The position numbers were made by a program, and so were the translations under genes. Shown here in pieces: positions 19,504-28,333 of a DNA stretch of 64,000 nt. A model generated the notes under the pieces. That model was not told the DNA's origin. It made no database searches and was given only the letters and a program-made list of their open reading frames with translations. The DNA is from an uncultured Bacteroidales bacterium (lineage in GTDB: Bacteria > Bacteroidota > Bacteroidia > Bacteroidales > Paludibacteraceae), in NCBI GenBank assembly GCA_902798965.1, contig CADBYS010000012.1, positions 1 to 64,000 of the forward strand, written 5' to 3'. Position 1 is the first letter of the stretch. Each line of letters begins with the position of its first letter.

Positions 19504-20691
19504 TTAGTCGATGAGTTTGGTGATCTGACCCGAACCTACGGTACGGCCACCCTCACGGATTGCGAAACGCAGACCCTCAGAGCAAGCTACCGGATAGATC
19601 AACTTAACAGTGATCTCGAGGTTGTCGCCAGGCATAACCATCTCAGTTCCTTCCGGCAGAGTGATCTCACCGGTAACGTCCATTGTACGGATGTAGAACT
19701 GAGGACGATAGTGGTTGTGGAACGGAGTGTGACGACCACCTTCCTCTTTCTTGAGGATATAAACGGAAGCCTTGAACTCGCTGTACGGTTTAACAACGCC
19801 CGGGTGGGTGAGTACCATACCACGACGAACTTCGTCCTTGTCAATACCACGGAGCAGCAGACCTACGTTATCGCCAGCCTCACCTTGGTCGAGCAACTTA
19901 CGGAACATCTCAACACCGGTAACAACCGACTTGCGTCCTTCGCTACCAAGACCGATGAGCTGAACCTCGTCACCTACCTTAACAACACCAGTCTCGATAC
20001 GACCAGTTGCAACAGTACCACGACCGGTGATCGAGAATACGTCCTCAACAGGCATCAGGAACGGTTTGTCAACGGCACGTACAGGAAGTTGGATCCAGTT
20101 GTCGCAAGCGTCCATAAGCTCCATAACCTTGTCCTCCCACTCAGGTACACCGTTCAGTGCGCCAAGGGCAGAACCGCGGATAACAGGAGTATTGTCGCCG
20201 TCGAAATCGTAGAACGACAGAAGCTCACGCATCTCCATCTCTACGAGGTCAAGCATCTCAGGATCGTCCACGAGGTCGCACTTGTTCATGAATACAACCA
20301 AACGCGGAACGTTCACTTGGCGAGCCAAGAGGATGTGCTCACGGGTCTGAGGCATCGGACCATCAGTAGCAGCAACAACGATGATAGCACCGTCCATCTG
20401 GGCAGCACCCGTTACCATGTTCTTTACATAGTCGGCGTGACCCGGGCAGTCAACGTGAGCGTAGTGACGGTTAGCCGTCTGGTACTCAACGTGAGCGGTG
20501 TTGATGGTGATACCACGCTCTTTCTCTTCCGGAGCGTTGTCGATCTGGTCGAAGCTCTTAACCTCAGACAGACCCTTCTTAGAAAGTACCAAGGTAATAG
20601 CGGCTGTCAAAGTCGTTTTTCCGTGGTCAACGTGACCGATAGTACCGATGTTAACGTGCGGTTTCGAACGGTCAAATTTTTCTTTTGCCAT
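19504..20691 (-). CDS. tuf: Elongation factor Tu
   Basis: 395 aa, complete. GTPase motifs: GHVDHGKTT (G1), DCPGHADY (G3), NKCD (G4) and the GSALG region. It delivers aminoacyl-tRNA to the ribosome. It sits in a tRNA-rich transcript (Thr, Tyr, Gly, Thr upstream; Trp downstream), a gene order shared by many bacteria. A hairpin at 20748-20779 separates it from tRNA-Thr. Confidence 0.99.
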   Translation of the reverse strand: MAKEKFDRSKPHVNIGTIGHVDHGKTTLTAAITLVLSKKGLSEVKSFDQIDNAPEEKERGITINTAHVEYQTANRHYAHVDCPGHADYVKNMVTGAAQMDGAIIVVAATDGPMPQTREHILLARQVNVPRLVVFMNKCDLVDDPEMLDLVEMEMRELLSFYDFDGDNTPVIRGSALGALNGVPEWEDKVMELMDACDNWIQLPVRAVDKPFLMPVEDVFSITGRGTVATGRIETGVVKVGDEVQLIGLGSEGRKSVVTGVEMFRKLLDQGEAGDNVGLLLRGIDKDEVRRGMVLTHPGVVKPYSEFKASVYILKKEEGGRHTPFHNHYRPQFYIRTMDVTGEITLPEGTEMVMPGDNLEITVKLIYPVACSEGLRFAIREGGRTVGSGQITKLID

Positions 20692-20747
20692 AGTAATTAC
20701 TTTTTTTATTAACGTTAATAATAAATTATTATTTTTCTCGTCAAATA

Positions 20748-20779
20748 AAGGCAGGTCAGTTTTGACCCCAACCTACCTT
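20748..20779 (-). promoter_or_regulatory. Hairpin between tRNA-Thr(GGT) and tuf
   Basis: In the minus-strand RNA AAGGTAGG pairs with CCTGCCTT (one wobble); an alternative inner pairing is GGTC/GACC. It lies 38 bp after tRNA-Thr and could serve as a processing or partial termination signal before tuf. Confidence 0.45.
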
Positions 20780-20816
20780 ATTATTATTGTATACGCGCGC
20801 TATGCTGTCGCGCGAG

Positions 20817-20888
<72 letters not shown>

Positions 20889-20893
20889 ATGAG

Positions 20894-20966
20894 AGCGGAA
20901 AACGGGACTCAAACCCGCGACCCCCAGCTTGGAAGGCTAGTGCTCTATCGACTGAGCTATTTCCGC
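20894..20966 (-). tRNA. tRNA-Gly (TCC)
   Basis: Acceptor GCGGAAA/TTTCCGC, anticodon loop CTTCCAA with anticodon TCC, T-arm GGGTTTGAGTCCC. A perfect hairpin (20967-20986) directly adjoins its 5' end. Confidence 0.95.
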
Positions 20967-21118
20967 AAATTGGCGGGTGCCAATTTGCGGGAGCTTTGGC
21001 TTCGGCGAGTTCTTATTTCACGTTGTTCAAACGATCTATAAGTGGACGAAAGTAAACTTTCACTCGCCTTGCACAAATCTTCCGCGAGATTTGGACCTCC
21101 GCTCGCGACTTGCGTCGC
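20967..21118 (-). repeat. Hairpin before tRNA-Gly and two-hairpin element, copy H
   Basis: Next to tRNA-Gly lies AAATTGGC/GCCAATTT (8 bp, 20967-20986). Further upstream on the minus strand is copy H: hairpin 2 GCGAC-GCAA-GTCGC (21105-21118), linker GAGCGGAGG, hairpin 1 CAAATCT/AGATTTG (21074-21093), then a further stem-loop (GGCGAGT/ACTCGCC) down to about 21005. The full element is longer than the other copies. Confidence 0.7.
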
Positions 21119-21120
21119 TG

Positions 21121-21203
21121 TGGGTGCGGATGGATTCGAACCACCGAAGCTGAAAAGCAGCAGATTTACAGTCTGCCCCATTTGGCCACTCTGGAACACA
21201 CCC
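21121..21203 (-). tRNA. tRNA-Tyr (GTA)
   Basis: 83-nt class II tRNA with acceptor GGGTGTG/CGCACCC, anticodon loop CTGTAAA with anticodon GTA, a long variable arm and T-arm GGTTCGAATCC. Two-hairpin element C ends 1 nt from its 5' end. Confidence 0.95.
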
Positions 21204-21204
21204 T

Positions 21205-21301
21205 CGCTTTCGGCAAATTACGTTTCCGGATGCCGCCTTGCGGCATTAAGCGCGTAATTGCCTCAGCTCTCCGACTTCGAAGACTTGCGTCTTCTTGTCG
21301 G
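21205..21301 (-). repeat. Two-hairpin element, copy C (before tRNA-Tyr)
   Basis: Minus-strand order: hairpin 2 (21271-21301, GAAGAC/GTCTTC and CCGAC/GTCGG stems, loop GCAA), linker GAGCTGAGGCAA, hairpin 1 (GGCAATTACG pairing with a one-base bulge, 21212-21262; inner TGCCGC/GCGGCA), 3' end TTTGCCGAAAGCG. It lies between tRNA-Thr(TGT) and tRNA-Tyr. Confidence 0.85.
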
Positions 21302-21354
21302 GGTTTACGTTGATCATCTTATCAATGTTCACGTTCTTTCGCGCTAAGCGCGTG

Positions 21355-21428
21355 AGCCTCTTGTCGGACTCGAACCAACGACCGCTTGATTACAAATCGA
21401 GTGCTCTACCAACTGAGCTAAAGAGGCG
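21355..21428 (-). tRNA. tRNA-Thr (TGT)
   Basis: Acceptor GCCTCTT/AAGAGGC, anticodon loop TTTGTAA with anticodon TGT, T-arm GGTTCGAGTCC. It is the first gene of the tRNA-tuf transcript, 43 bp after the promoter. Confidence 0.95.
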
Positions 21429-21470
21429 ATTGTTTCAGCAGCCATTTTCGTTTGGCGCGAAATCGGATGC

Positions 21471-21502
21471 AAAGGTACAACAAATTTTTCAATCAAGCAA
21501 AT
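21471..21502 (-). promoter_or_regulatory. Promoter of the tRNA-tuf-secE-rpo transcript
   Basis: Minus strand: TTTG (21499-21502), 20 bp, TACCTTTG (21471-21478). It is the only clear consensus promoter seen upstream of this operon. Confidence 0.82.
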
Positions 21503-21730
21503 TATTTCCACAAAATCCGCCAAACACCCCCATCTTTTCGCAAATTCTGTCAACTCATGCTTACATTTGGCACCACATTTCGCTATTTTCCTCCCGTCGC
21601 TCCGTCATGCAACCACCCCATTCATATCGTTCATCGCACATGCCCATGCGAGCTTTTTTAATAAAAACGGATGCGCAAAGAGGCTAAAAAGTGCCGGTTT
21701 GCAAAAAAAACGCAAATTCTGCCGCGAATA

Positions 21731-21762
21731 TTTGCAAATGTCGAATATTTTTTGTACCTTTG
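21731..21762 (+). promoter_or_regulatory. Promoter of the GH97 gene
   Basis: TTTG (21731-21734), 20 bp, TACCTTTG (21755-21762), 33 bp before the start codon. Confidence 0.85.
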
Positions 21763-21794
21763 CATGCAGAACAGACCAACTAAATCATACACCC

Positions 21795-23792
21795 ATGAAA
21801 AAGAGATTGTATTACCTCCTCCCCCTGTTGATGCTTATGGCTGCCTCATGCGGTCAGCAAACGAAGGTCAGTTCGCCTGACGGCAAGACACGCGTTGCGT
21901 TTCAGTTGACAGAAAGCGGCGCGCCGCAGTACTGCGTGCAGCAAGACGGCAAAACGGTTATCGACTGGTCGGCTCTCGGCCTACAGGCTACAGAACAGAA
22001 TTTGACAAATGGCTTTACGGTACTGAGCTGCAGCAGCGACAAGTATAGAGGTCAATGGGAAACGGTGTGGGGCGAAGAGCGAATGATTGACGACCGCCAC
22101 AACGAGATGACAGTCAGCATGCTGCACAGCTCAGGTATGCGGATGGATATTGTGTTCCGCGTGTTCGACGACGGTTTTGCCTTCCGCTATGTTTTCCCCG
22201 AACAGGAAGCCGTAGAGTTGACCGTCACCGACGAAGCCACGGAGTACCGTTTCACAGCTGACCACCAAGCATGGTCTATCCCTTGGCGCACGGATTATTA
22301 CGAAGGATTGTGGAGCAAAGCTCCGCTGTCAGCAAAAGACACGATGTGCTCGCCCGTAACCATTGAACTGCTTGGCGGCGGCTATGCCTTCGTGCACGAA
22401 GCGGCGTTGGAGGACTATCCCGCACAGAATCTGTACCCGATGAATGGCGCGCTGAAAACATACCTCACGCCGTGGATGGATGACAACGCGCAGATCATGA
22501 ACGAGAAAGCCTACAAGTGGCTACCGTTCAACTCACCATGGAGGATGGTTATTCTTGCCCGCAGCCTGCCCGAGATGGTTGCATCACGCATCATGCTTAA
22601 CCTGAACGAGCCGTGCCGCATAGAGGACACCTCATGGATCAAACCCATGAAGTTCATCGGTATATGGTGGGGAATGCACATGAAATCCATGACATGGGAA
22701 CAAGGTCCCATCCACGGCGCAACCACCGCGAACATGGAGCGATACCTGCGTTTTGCCAAGGAGCACAACATTCAAGCCGTGCTGGCGGAAGGTTGGAACT
22801 TAGGTTGGGAGACATGGGAAAACTTCTCGTTCACCGAGCCGTACGACGACTGGGATATGGATTACCTGAGCAATCTGGCACAAGAACTGGGCGTGGAGAT
22901 CATCGGTCATAACGAGACCGGCGGCAACGCTGCAGACTACGAGGAGCAATTGGAGGAAGCATACGCCTACCACCAGGCACACGGCATACATGCCATCAAG
23001 ACGGGCTACGTATCGCCGATCATCCGCACGGTCGACGGTTTGCAGCTGAATAAAGGTCAGTCGGGCGTAAGGCATTACCGCAAGGTGATAGAGACCGCTG
23101 CTAAGTATCATATCAGCATCGACAACCACGAGCCGGTGATGCCTACCGGATTGCAGCGCACCTACCCCAACCTCATGTCACAGGAAGGTGTGCGCGGACA
23201 AGAATGGAACGCGTGGAACGTGAGCGGCGGCAACCCCGCTTCGCACGTTACGATCCTTCCTTTCACGCGCGTGATGGCAGGGCCGGTGGATTATACGCCG
23301 GGTGTGTTTGCCTTCGAGAACCCGCTGCTTCCGCAGACGCGCGTGAACGCCACGCTGATGAACCAACTTGGCCTGTTCGTGTGCATCTACAGCCCGCTGC
23401 AGATGGCTTGCGACCTGCCGGAGAACTACATGAAACATCCCGACGCATTCCGCTTCATCGAGGACGTGCCGTGCGACTGGAACCGCTCGCTGCTGGTGGA
23501 CGGAAAGATCGGCGAGTACTGCATCTTTGCGCGCCAAGACCGCAACAGCGAGGACTGGTATATCGGAGCCGTGAATGCCGACGAGCCGCGCGAGGTATGC
23601 GTGCCGCTGACGATGTTGGACAAGAAAGCCTGCTACACGGCAACCATCTACCGCGATGGCGACAATGCCGACTGGCAGACGAACCCCTACGATTATGTCA
23701 TCGAGGAGCGCGAGGTGCGTGCCGCCGACAAGCTCGACTTGCACATGGCCGGCGGAGGAGGGTTCGCCATCCGGCTCAAGAAAAACGAATAA
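21795..23792 (+). CDS. Glycoside hydrolase family 97, SusB-like alpha-glucosidase
   Basis: 665-aa lipoprotein (LLPLLMLMAASCGQQ signal with lipobox Cys). The start at 21795 follows the promoter; the longer upstream frame crosses it. An N-terminal beta-sandwich (about 25-280) precedes a TIM barrel and a short C-terminal domain. Features match inverting GH97 enzymes: the retaining-type nucleophile Asp is replaced by Gly in KTGYV, and acidic residues are present in HNETGG, NHEPVMPTG and RGQEWNAW, corresponding to the SusB calcium-site and catalytic glutamates. A role in cleaving alpha-linked glucans at the cell envelope is inferred. No susC/susD pair is adjacent, so it is not in a classical PUL here. 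A bidirectional terminator follows. Confidence 0.9.
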   Translation: MKKRLYYLLPLLMLMAASCGQQTKVSSPDGKTRVAFQLTESGAPQYCVQQDGKTVIDWSALGLQATEQNLTNGFTVLSCSSDKYRGQWETVWGEERMIDDRHNEMTVSMLHSSGMRMDIVFRVFDDGFAFRYVFPEQEAVELTVTDEATEYRFTADHQAWSIPWRTDYYEGLWSKAPLSAKDTMCSPVTIELLGGGYAFVHEAALEDYPAQNLYPMNGALKTYLTPWMDDNAQIMNEKAYKWLPFNSPWRMVILARSLPEMVASRIMLNLNEPCRIEDTSWIKPMKFIGIWWGMHMKSMTWEQGPIHGATTANMERYLRFAKEHNIQAVLAEGWNLGWETWENFSFTEPYDDWDMDYLSNLAQELGVEIIGHNETGGNAADYEEQLEEAYAYHQAHGIHAIKTGYVSPIIRTVDGLQLNKGQSGVRHYRKVIETAAKYHISIDNHEPVMPTGLQRTYPNLMSQEGVRGQEWNAWNVSGGNPASHVTILPFTRVMAGPVDYTPGVFAFENPLLPQTRVNATLMNQLGLFVCIYSPLQMACDLPENYMKHPDAFRFIEDVPCDWNRSLLVDGKIGEYCIFARQDRNSEDWYIGAVNADEPREVCVPLTMLDKKACYTATIYRDGDNADWQTNPYDYVIEEREVRAADKLDLHMAGGGGFAIRLKKNE

Positions 23793-23828
23793 TCGGCACG
23801 CGGGTACGAGCCGATTAACAAAAGAAGA

Positions 23829-23854
23829 GCGGCGTGTCAGTTTCGACACGCCGC
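23829..23854. terminator. Bidirectional terminator between GH97 and clpX
   Basis: Stem GCGGCGTGTC/GACACGCCGC (10 bp, loop AGTTTC), flanked by A-rich and TTCTT sequence. It lies between two convergent genes. Confidence 0.85.
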
Positions 23855-23860
23855 TTCTTG

Positions 23861-25132
23861 TCAGGCTACCAAACGATTGGCATCGATCCTGGCCAGTTTC
23901 TCTTCCGCCATTTCGCGGGTGATGACGCAATCCTTCTGGGGGATATCGTACATGATATCCATCATGATTGTTTCCGTCAGGCTGCGTAGTCCGCGCGCAC
24001 CGAGCTTGAACTCCAGCGCCTTATCCACGATATAATCCAGCGCTTCGTCCGCGAACGTGAGGCTGATACCATCCATCTTCATCAGTTTCTGATACTGCTT
24101 GGTGATGGCGTTCTTGGGATCGGTAAGGATGCGCTTGAGGGCGGCTCTATCCAGCGGCTCCAGATACGTAATGATAGGCAGACGACCTATGATCTCGGGA
24201 ATCAGACCGAAGGATTTCAGGTCTTGCGGCGCAATGTACTGAAGCATGTTCTGCTTGTCGATGCGCTTGGTTTTGTTCTGTGACTCAAAGCCTACCACCT
24301 GGGTGTTCAGTCGTTGGGCGATCTTCTTCTCTATACCGTCGAACGCACCGCCGCAGATGAACAGAATGTTCTGCGTATTGACATGTATAAACTCCTGTTC
24401 GGGGTGTTTTCTGCCTCCCTTTGGCGGCACGTTCACTACGGCTCCCTCGAGCAGCTTGAGCAGAGCTTGCTGCACACCTTCGCCCGACACATCGCGGGTG
24501 ATGGAAGGGTTGTCGCTCTTACGGGCGATCTTGTCTATCTCGTCGATGAACACTATACCGCGCTCTGTCTTTTCCAAATCGTAGTCAGCTTCCTCGAGCA
24601 GACGCACCAGCAGCGACTCCACATCTTCGCCTACGTAACCTGCCTCCGTAAGCACCGTAGCATCCACGATGGTGAACGGTACAGCCAGCATCTTGGCTAT
24701 GGTGCGCGCCATGAGCGTCTTGCCCGTACCCGTTGAGCCCACGAGAATAATGTTCGATTTCTCGATCTCCACGCCGTCGTTGGTGTCGGGCTGCAGCAGA
24801 CGCTTGTAGTGGTTATATACAGCCACCGACAAGTGTTTCTTGGCATCATCCTGCCCGATGACATACTGGTCAAGGAACGCCTTGATCTGCGTAGGCCGGG
24901 GTAGCGACTTCATATCCAGTTTGGTGCTTATGCCCGCGCGGGCAGCATCCTTCTTGGTTTTGGGGTTGCCGTTATTTTCGGTAGCGCTGATGTACCCTTC
25001 GGTCAAAAGGATCTGGTGTGCATTCTCCACACAGTCGAAACAGATGAACCGACCGTCAGTACCCTGAAAGAGCTGCTCAACCGACACTTCCCGCCCGCAA
25101 AACGCACAACGCGCTGTTTCTTTCTTTTTCAT
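23861..25132 (-). CDS. clpX: ATP-dependent Clp protease ATPase subunit ClpX
   Basis: 423 aa from [13 protein letters not shown]. An in-frame ATG farther upstream (25177) is rejected because that stretch is the heptamer array. The N-terminal C4 zinc domain (CAFC, CFDC) recruits substrates. The AAA+ core has Walker A GSTGTGKT, pore loop GYVGED, Walker B FIDEIDK and the C-terminal LGARGLRSL sensor-2 region. It unfolds substrates and feeds ClpP. It follows clpP by 45 bp, probably one operon. Confidence 0.98.
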   Translation of the reverse strand: MKKKETARCAFCGREVSVEQLFQGTDGRFICFDCVENAHQILLTEGYISATENNGNPKTKKDAARAGISTKLDMKSLPRPTQIKAFLDQYVIGQDDAKKHLSVAVYNHYKRLLQPDTNDGVEIEKSNIILVGSTGTGKTLMARTIAKMLAVPFTIVDATVLTEAGYVGEDVESLLVRLLEEADYDLEKTERGIVFIDEIDKIARKSDNPSITRDVSGEGVQQALLKLLEGAVVNVPPKGGRKHPEQEFIHVNTQNILFICGGAFDGIEKKIAQRLNTQVVGFESQNKTKRIDKQNMLQYIAPQDLKSFGLIPEIIGRLPIITYLEPLDRAALKRILTDPKNAITKQYQKLMKMDGISLTFADEALDYIVDKALEFKLGARGLRSLTETIMMDIMYDIPQKDCVITREMAEEKLARIDANRLVA

Positions 25133-25143
25133 AATCTCCGTCT

Positions 25144-25171
25144 TCTGATATCTGATTTCTGATACCTGAAT
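25144..25171 (-). repeat. Heptamer array between clpP and clpX
   Basis: On the minus strand ATTCAGG, TATCAGA, AATCAGA, TATCAGA: the same NNTCAGN heptamer found inside GH3 and miaA. It occupies most of the 45-bp intergenic gap. Confidence 0.8.
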
Positions 25172-25177
25172 TCTCAC

Positions 25178-25870
25178 TTACTGTCTTTCCGACTTGGTGT
25201 AAACCTTGTCAATCATCCCGTACTCGAGTGCCTCTTGGGCAGTCATCCAGTAGTCGCGGTCGGCATCCTGACGAATCTTGTCGAGATTCTGATGAGAGTG
25301 ATCGGCAATGATCTGATACAGCTCGTCCTTGAGTTTCAGTATCTCGCGCGCGGTAATCTCAATATCGCTGGCTTGACCTTGTATGCCACCCATCGGCTGA
25401 TGAATCATCACGCGCGAGTGCGGGAGTGCGCTACGCATACCTTGTTCACCGGCAACTAACAGCACTGCGCCCATCGAGGCAGCCATCCCCGTACACATCG
25501 TACTTACCTTGGATGACACAAACTGCATCGTGTCGTATATTCCCAAACCGGCATATACGCTGCCGCCCGGCGTATTCAGGTACAGATGGATATCGCGCTC
25601 CGGATCATTGGAGTTCAGATACAGCAGTTGCGCCTGAATCACATTGGCTGTATAGTCATTGACCTCTGTGCCGAGGAAGATGATGCGATCCATCATCAGG
25701 CGTGAGAACACATCCATCTGCGTCACGTTCAGTTGACGCTCCTCGAGGATTGACGGACTGATATACGAAGCCTGCGGCAATGTTTGCGAAGCCATTGACG
25801 CTTGCATCACTTTCTCCACATGCATGCTGCTCATGCCTTGAGCAGTTGCGTATTTAAGGAAATCATTCAT
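25178..25870 (-). CDS. clpP: ATP-dependent Clp protease proteolytic subunit
   Basis: 230-aa serine peptidase (family S14). Nucleophile S132 in GMAASMGA, H157 in MIHQPMGG and an Asp in the QDADRDYWM segment complete the triad. A long N-terminal extension (about 30 residues) precedes the core. Trigger factor, often encoded upstream, is not present here; rpsT is the next gene. Confidence 0.98.
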   Translation of the reverse strand: MNDFLKYATAQGMSSMHVEKVMQASMASQTLPQASYISPSILEERQLNVTQMDVFSRLMMDRIIFLGTEVNDYTANVIQAQLLYLNSNDPERDIHLYLNTPGGSVYAGLGIYDTMQFVSSKVSTMCTGMAASMGAVLLVAGEQGMRSALPHSRVMIHQPMGGIQGQASDIEITAREILKLKDELYQIIADHSHQNLDKIRQDADRDYWMTAQEALEYGMIDKVYTKSERQ

Positions 25871-25888
25871 AATTCCGACTTTTAATAA

Positions 25889-25936
25889 TTACTTACTTCT
25901 TTACTTCTCCACTCCTATACTCCTACTCTCCTTAGT
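25889..25936. repeat. Degenerate octamer array upstream of clpP
   Basis: Six 8-mers in tandem (TTACTTAC, TTCTTTAC, TTCTCCAC, TCCTATAC, TCCTACTC, TCCTTAGT). No promoter consensus is seen here, so clpP may depend on read-through or a non-standard promoter. Confidence 0.55.
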
Positions 25937-25960
25937 TCCTTTTGTTTTTACGACAAAAGA

Positions 25961-25980
25961 GGCTACCAGATACGGCAGCC
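25961..25980 (-). terminator. Terminator after rpsT
   Basis: In the minus-strand RNA GGCTGCC pairs with GGTAGCC (one mismatch) and is followed by UCUUUUG. Confidence 0.6.
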
Positions 25981-26005
25981 CCTATACAATCAAGGGTACA
26001 TCGGC

Positions 26006-26260
26006 TTAAGCAAGCTTGTTGATGTAGATAGCCAGCTTCGATTTCAGGTTGGCTGCCTTGTTATTGTGAATAATGTTGCGCTTAGCCAACTTGTCGAGCA
26101 TAGAGCTTACCTTCGGCAGCATAGCGGCTGCAGCAGCCTTGTCCGAAGTAGCACGCAGGTCACGCACGGCGTTACGAGCGGTTTTTGCATAATAATGGTT
26201 GCGAGCCTTGCGGGTCGCTGTCTGGCGGATGCGCTTCAACGATGATTTATGATTTGCCAT
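26006..26260 (-). CDS. rpsT: 30S ribosomal protein S20
   Basis: 84 aa from [21 protein letters not shown]; the ATG two codons upstream is less likely. It is very basic and all-helical, with the [23 protein letters not shown] end typical of S20. It binds 16S rRNA during 30S assembly. It is probably co-transcribed with tRNA-Glu, 63 bp upstream. Confidence 0.97.
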   Translation of the reverse strand: MANHKSSLKRIRQTATRKARNHYYAKTARNAVRDLRATSDKAAAAAMLPKVSSMLDKLAKRNIIHNNKAANLKSKLAIYINKLA

Positions 26261-26323
26261 TTGCATCAGTGAGGGTATTCAACCCTCGTCGTTTTTTTAT
26301 TGTTAAACTTATACTATTTTTTG

Positions 26324-26395
26324 TAGTCCATAGCAGAGTCGAACTGCTCTTTAGAGAATGAAAATCTCTCGTCCTAACCGATAGACGAATGGACC
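26324..26395 (-). tRNA. tRNA-Glu (TTC)
   Basis: Acceptor GGTCCAT/ATGGACT, anticodon loop TTTTCAT with anticodon TTC, T-arm CAGTTCGACTCTG. Two-hairpin element B ends 2 nt from its 5' end. Confidence 0.95.
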
Positions 26396-26397
26396 CT

Positions 26398-26497
26398 CGC
26401 GTTCGGCAAATCGTGCTATCGGATGTCGCCCTGCGACATAAAGCGCACGATTGCCTCCGCTCTTCAATCGATTTGTTGTTGCCAACAACTCGATTGA
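26398..26497 (-). repeat. Two-hairpin element, copy B (before tRNA-Glu)
   Basis: Minus-strand order: hairpin 2 (TCAATCGA/TCGATTGA at its base, GTTG-GCAA-CAAC at its tip, 26464-26497), linker GAGCGGAGGCAA, hairpin 1 (11-bp GGCAATCGTGC/GCACGATTGCC with one bulged A, 26405-26455; inner TGTCGC/GCGACA), end TTTGCCGAACGCG. This is the cleanest copy. Confidence 0.88.
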
Positions 26498-26511
26498 GTT
26501 TTCATCGAATA

Positions 26512-26600
26512 CCGATTAAAACGCGGGCGTTTTAATCGGAGAGGAGGAAGTGCGAGCCGCTTAAATTTGTCGCACAAATTCCGTGAGGCGAGCCTCTTCC
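26512..26600 (+). repeat. Two-hairpin-like element, copy I, inverted next to copy B
   Basis: The hairpin CCGATTAAAACGC/GCGTTTTAATCGG (13 bp, 26512-26539) is followed by GAGAGGAGGAAG and an inner hairpin AATTTGT/ACAAATT closed by GGAAG/CTTCC ends. The order resembles the other copies but in the opposite orientation. Identity of the outer stem is weaker. Confidence 0.55.
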
Positions 26601-26615
26601 GACGAAAAGCGGATG

Positions 26616-26647
26616 CAAAGATACAACTTTATTTTGAAATATGCAAA
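26616..26647 (-). promoter_or_regulatory. Promoter of tRNA-Glu-rpsT
   Basis: Minus strand: TTTG (26644-26647), 20 bp, TATCTTTG (26616-26623). Copies I and B fill the leader between it and tRNA-Glu. Confidence 0.8.
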
Positions 26648-26682
26648 TTTTTGTAAAAAAAAAAACGTTTTTTGCCCATTTA

Positions 26683-26714
26683 TTTGCATATTTGATTTAT
26701 TTTTTGTATCTTTG
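26683..26714 (+). promoter_or_regulatory. Promoter of the outer-membrane protein gene
   Basis: TTTG (26683-26686), 20 bp, TATCTTTG (26707-26714), divergent from the tRNA-Glu promoter and 26 bp before the start codon. Confidence 0.82.
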
Positions 26715-26739
26715 CATGACAAAATTTTGCAAAAAAGCG

Positions 26740-27549
26740 ATGAAACATACAAAACAGACAGTAATCGGCAGTCGGCTTTCAGCAGCCCGAATCATGGCAT
26801 TGGCATGCATGCTGGTTGTGGCGGCAAACATATACGCTCAGGAGAAGTCCATTCGCGATGCGGGATTGGAGCAACGTGACTTCTTCGACCCTACCCGCAC
26901 CGAGAAGGTGGTTGAGAATTACGAGTTCGGCATAGCCTACCGCGTGGAGGGCGGTTATGCGCAGGCGCACCAGCGGATGATGAGCGATACGATCAGCGCC
27001 ATGTACCTGCACGGCGCACGCATCGGTGCTCAGTTCGAGATGTTCCTGCCCCAACACTTCTCATTGAACATCGGTCTGCTGTATAGTGTGCTGTATGGCG
27101 TAAGCCGACAGCACTACCACTCCGCCAACTCGACAACAGTGCAGAAAGAAGTACTAAGCAACCATATCGTGGAGCATGCGCTCACTATTCCCGTGCGCGT
27201 ACAATATAATATACCGCTGTGGAAACAGTTGTCGATGCACTTCTACGGTGGTCCGCAAGTGATGATAGGCCTGGCTGAGACCGATTACGTTAAGGCGGAC
27301 GTGAGCGCCGAAACGCGCGCGTGGCTCATCGCACAAGGCAAGCACCTCGACACCTACGACAAGTATATAAGCAAGGAGCTGTTCCGCACGAACATACAAT
27401 TGGGAGTGGGCGGCGGATTCACGTGGGATGTGTACCGCCTGGAGGCCGGCTATGATTTCGGCTTGAACAACCTGATCCGTACACCTGTCTATAGCCAAGA
27501 CAAGATGGCAGAATGGCAGTGGCACGTAAGTTTCGTATATACCCTGTAG
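26740..27549 (+). CDS. Outer-membrane beta-barrel protein
   Basis: 269 aa from MKHTKQTVIG, chosen because it follows the promoter. A signal peptide (ARIMALACMLVVAANIYAQ) is followed by alternating amphipathic strands (FGIAYRVEGGYAQA, IGAQFEMFLPQHFSLNIGLLYSV, LSMHFYGGPQVMIGL) and an aromatic C-terminal strand WHVSFVYTL, typical of small Bacteroidota barrels. No specific function can be given. The dipeptidase gene follows by 25 bp, probably in one operon. Confidence 0.75.
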   Translation: MKHTKQTVIGSRLSAARIMALACMLVVAANIYAQEKSIRDAGLEQRDFFDPTRTEKVVENYEFGIAYRVEGGYAQAHQRMMSDTISAMYLHGARIGAQFEMFLPQHFSLNIGLLYSVLYGVSRQHYHSANSTTVQKEVLSNHIVEHALTIPVRVQYNIPLWKQLSMHFYGGPQVMIGLAETDYVKADVSAETRAWLIAQGKHLDTYDKYISKELFRTNIQLGVGGGFTWDVYRLEAGYDFGLNNLIRTPVYSQDKMAEWQWHVSFVYTL

Positions 27550-27574
27550 GGCATTCACTTAATCATAAAGAAAT

Positions 27575-28258
27575 ATGAATCGATATCTTACTCTTATCGG
27601 CGCAGTGCTGCTATGTGTAGGTTGCGCCAAGCAAGCTGACCCGACGATGGATCGTTCGGACTTCGTGGAACTGACCGAAGTGATTCCCGATGCCATTCTG
27701 GAGATCCGCTACTACAGTACCTATAATTTCGTAGGCGCGCGCGTGGACGGGTACGAGCGCCCACTGGCGCTGCTGACGCGTCAGGCTGCCGACTCGCTCA
27801 AGGTGGTCAACGACGAACTGAAGGCGCAAGGTTTTCGCATCAAGATATGGGACACCTATCGTCCGCAGCGGGCGGTTAACCACTTCATCCGCTGGGCGGA
27901 AGACCTGAACGACACCACGATGAAAGCCGTGTTCTATCCTATGGTGGACAAGTCGTTGCTGTTCGAGCAAAAATATATCATGGCGCGCTCGGGCCACTCA
28001 CGTGGTTCGACAGTCGATCTCACGCTGGTCAACACCCTCACGGGCAAAGAACTGGATATGGGTTCGCCCTTCGACTGGTTCGGCATCGAGAGCCACCCGG
28101 ATTTCACGGCACTCACCGAAGAGCAGATAGCCAACCGGCATATCCTATGGGATGCGATGCTGGCACACGGATTCAAGATGATCGACAGCGAGTGGTGGCA
28201 CTTCACGCTCATCGACGAGCCCTACCCCGATACGTATTTCAACTTCCCGATCCGGTAA
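27575..28258 (+). CDS. D-Ala-D-Ala dipeptidase (VanX/DdpX-like, M15D)
   Basis: 227-aa predicted lipoprotein (VLLCVGCAKQ lipobox). The zinc site of M15D peptidases is complete: SGHSRGSTVD gives H141 and D148, and SEWWHF gives E206 and H209. The conserved DTYRP segment (IWDTYRPQRAV) is also present. Members hydrolyse D-Ala-D-Ala; in organisms without a vancomycin cluster they are thought to recycle cell-wall dipeptide. No vanHA genes lie nearby, so a resistance role is not indicated. Confidence 0.93.
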   Translation: MNRYLTLIGAVLLCVGCAKQADPTMDRSDFVELTEVIPDAILEIRYYSTYNFVGARVDGYERPLALLTRQAADSLKVVNDELKAQGFRIKIWDTYRPQRAVNHFIRWAEDLNDTTMKAVFYPMVDKSLLFEQKYIMARSGHSRGSTVDLTLVNTLTGKELDMGSPFDWFGIESHPDFTALTEEQIANRHILWDAMLAHGFKMIDSEWWHFTLIDEPYPDTYFNFPIR

Positions 28259-28267
28259 CAGACAAAA

Positions 28268-28333
28268 AATACGGAAGAATCTCCGTATTGCCGATTATAA
28301 AAAGAAAGGTGTGAGGTCAAATCCTCACACCTT
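28268..28333. terminator. Two hairpins between the convergent dipeptidase and spt genes
   Basis: AATACGGA/TCCGTATT (28268-28289) follows the dipeptidase. AAGGTGTGAGG/CCTCACACCTT (11 bp, 28306-28333) has the spt stop codon in its loop, so the last spt codons are part of the terminator. Confidence 0.8.

Noticed and set aside
21795..23792. GH97 gene as part of a starch-utilisation (sus) locus
   Set aside because: No susC/susD-type genes or sus regulator are within the window on either side.
27575..28258. VanX-like gene as part of a vancomycin resistance cluster
   Set aside because: No vanH, vanA/B ligase or vanRS genes are nearby; the protein is a lipoprotein typical of cell-wall recycling.
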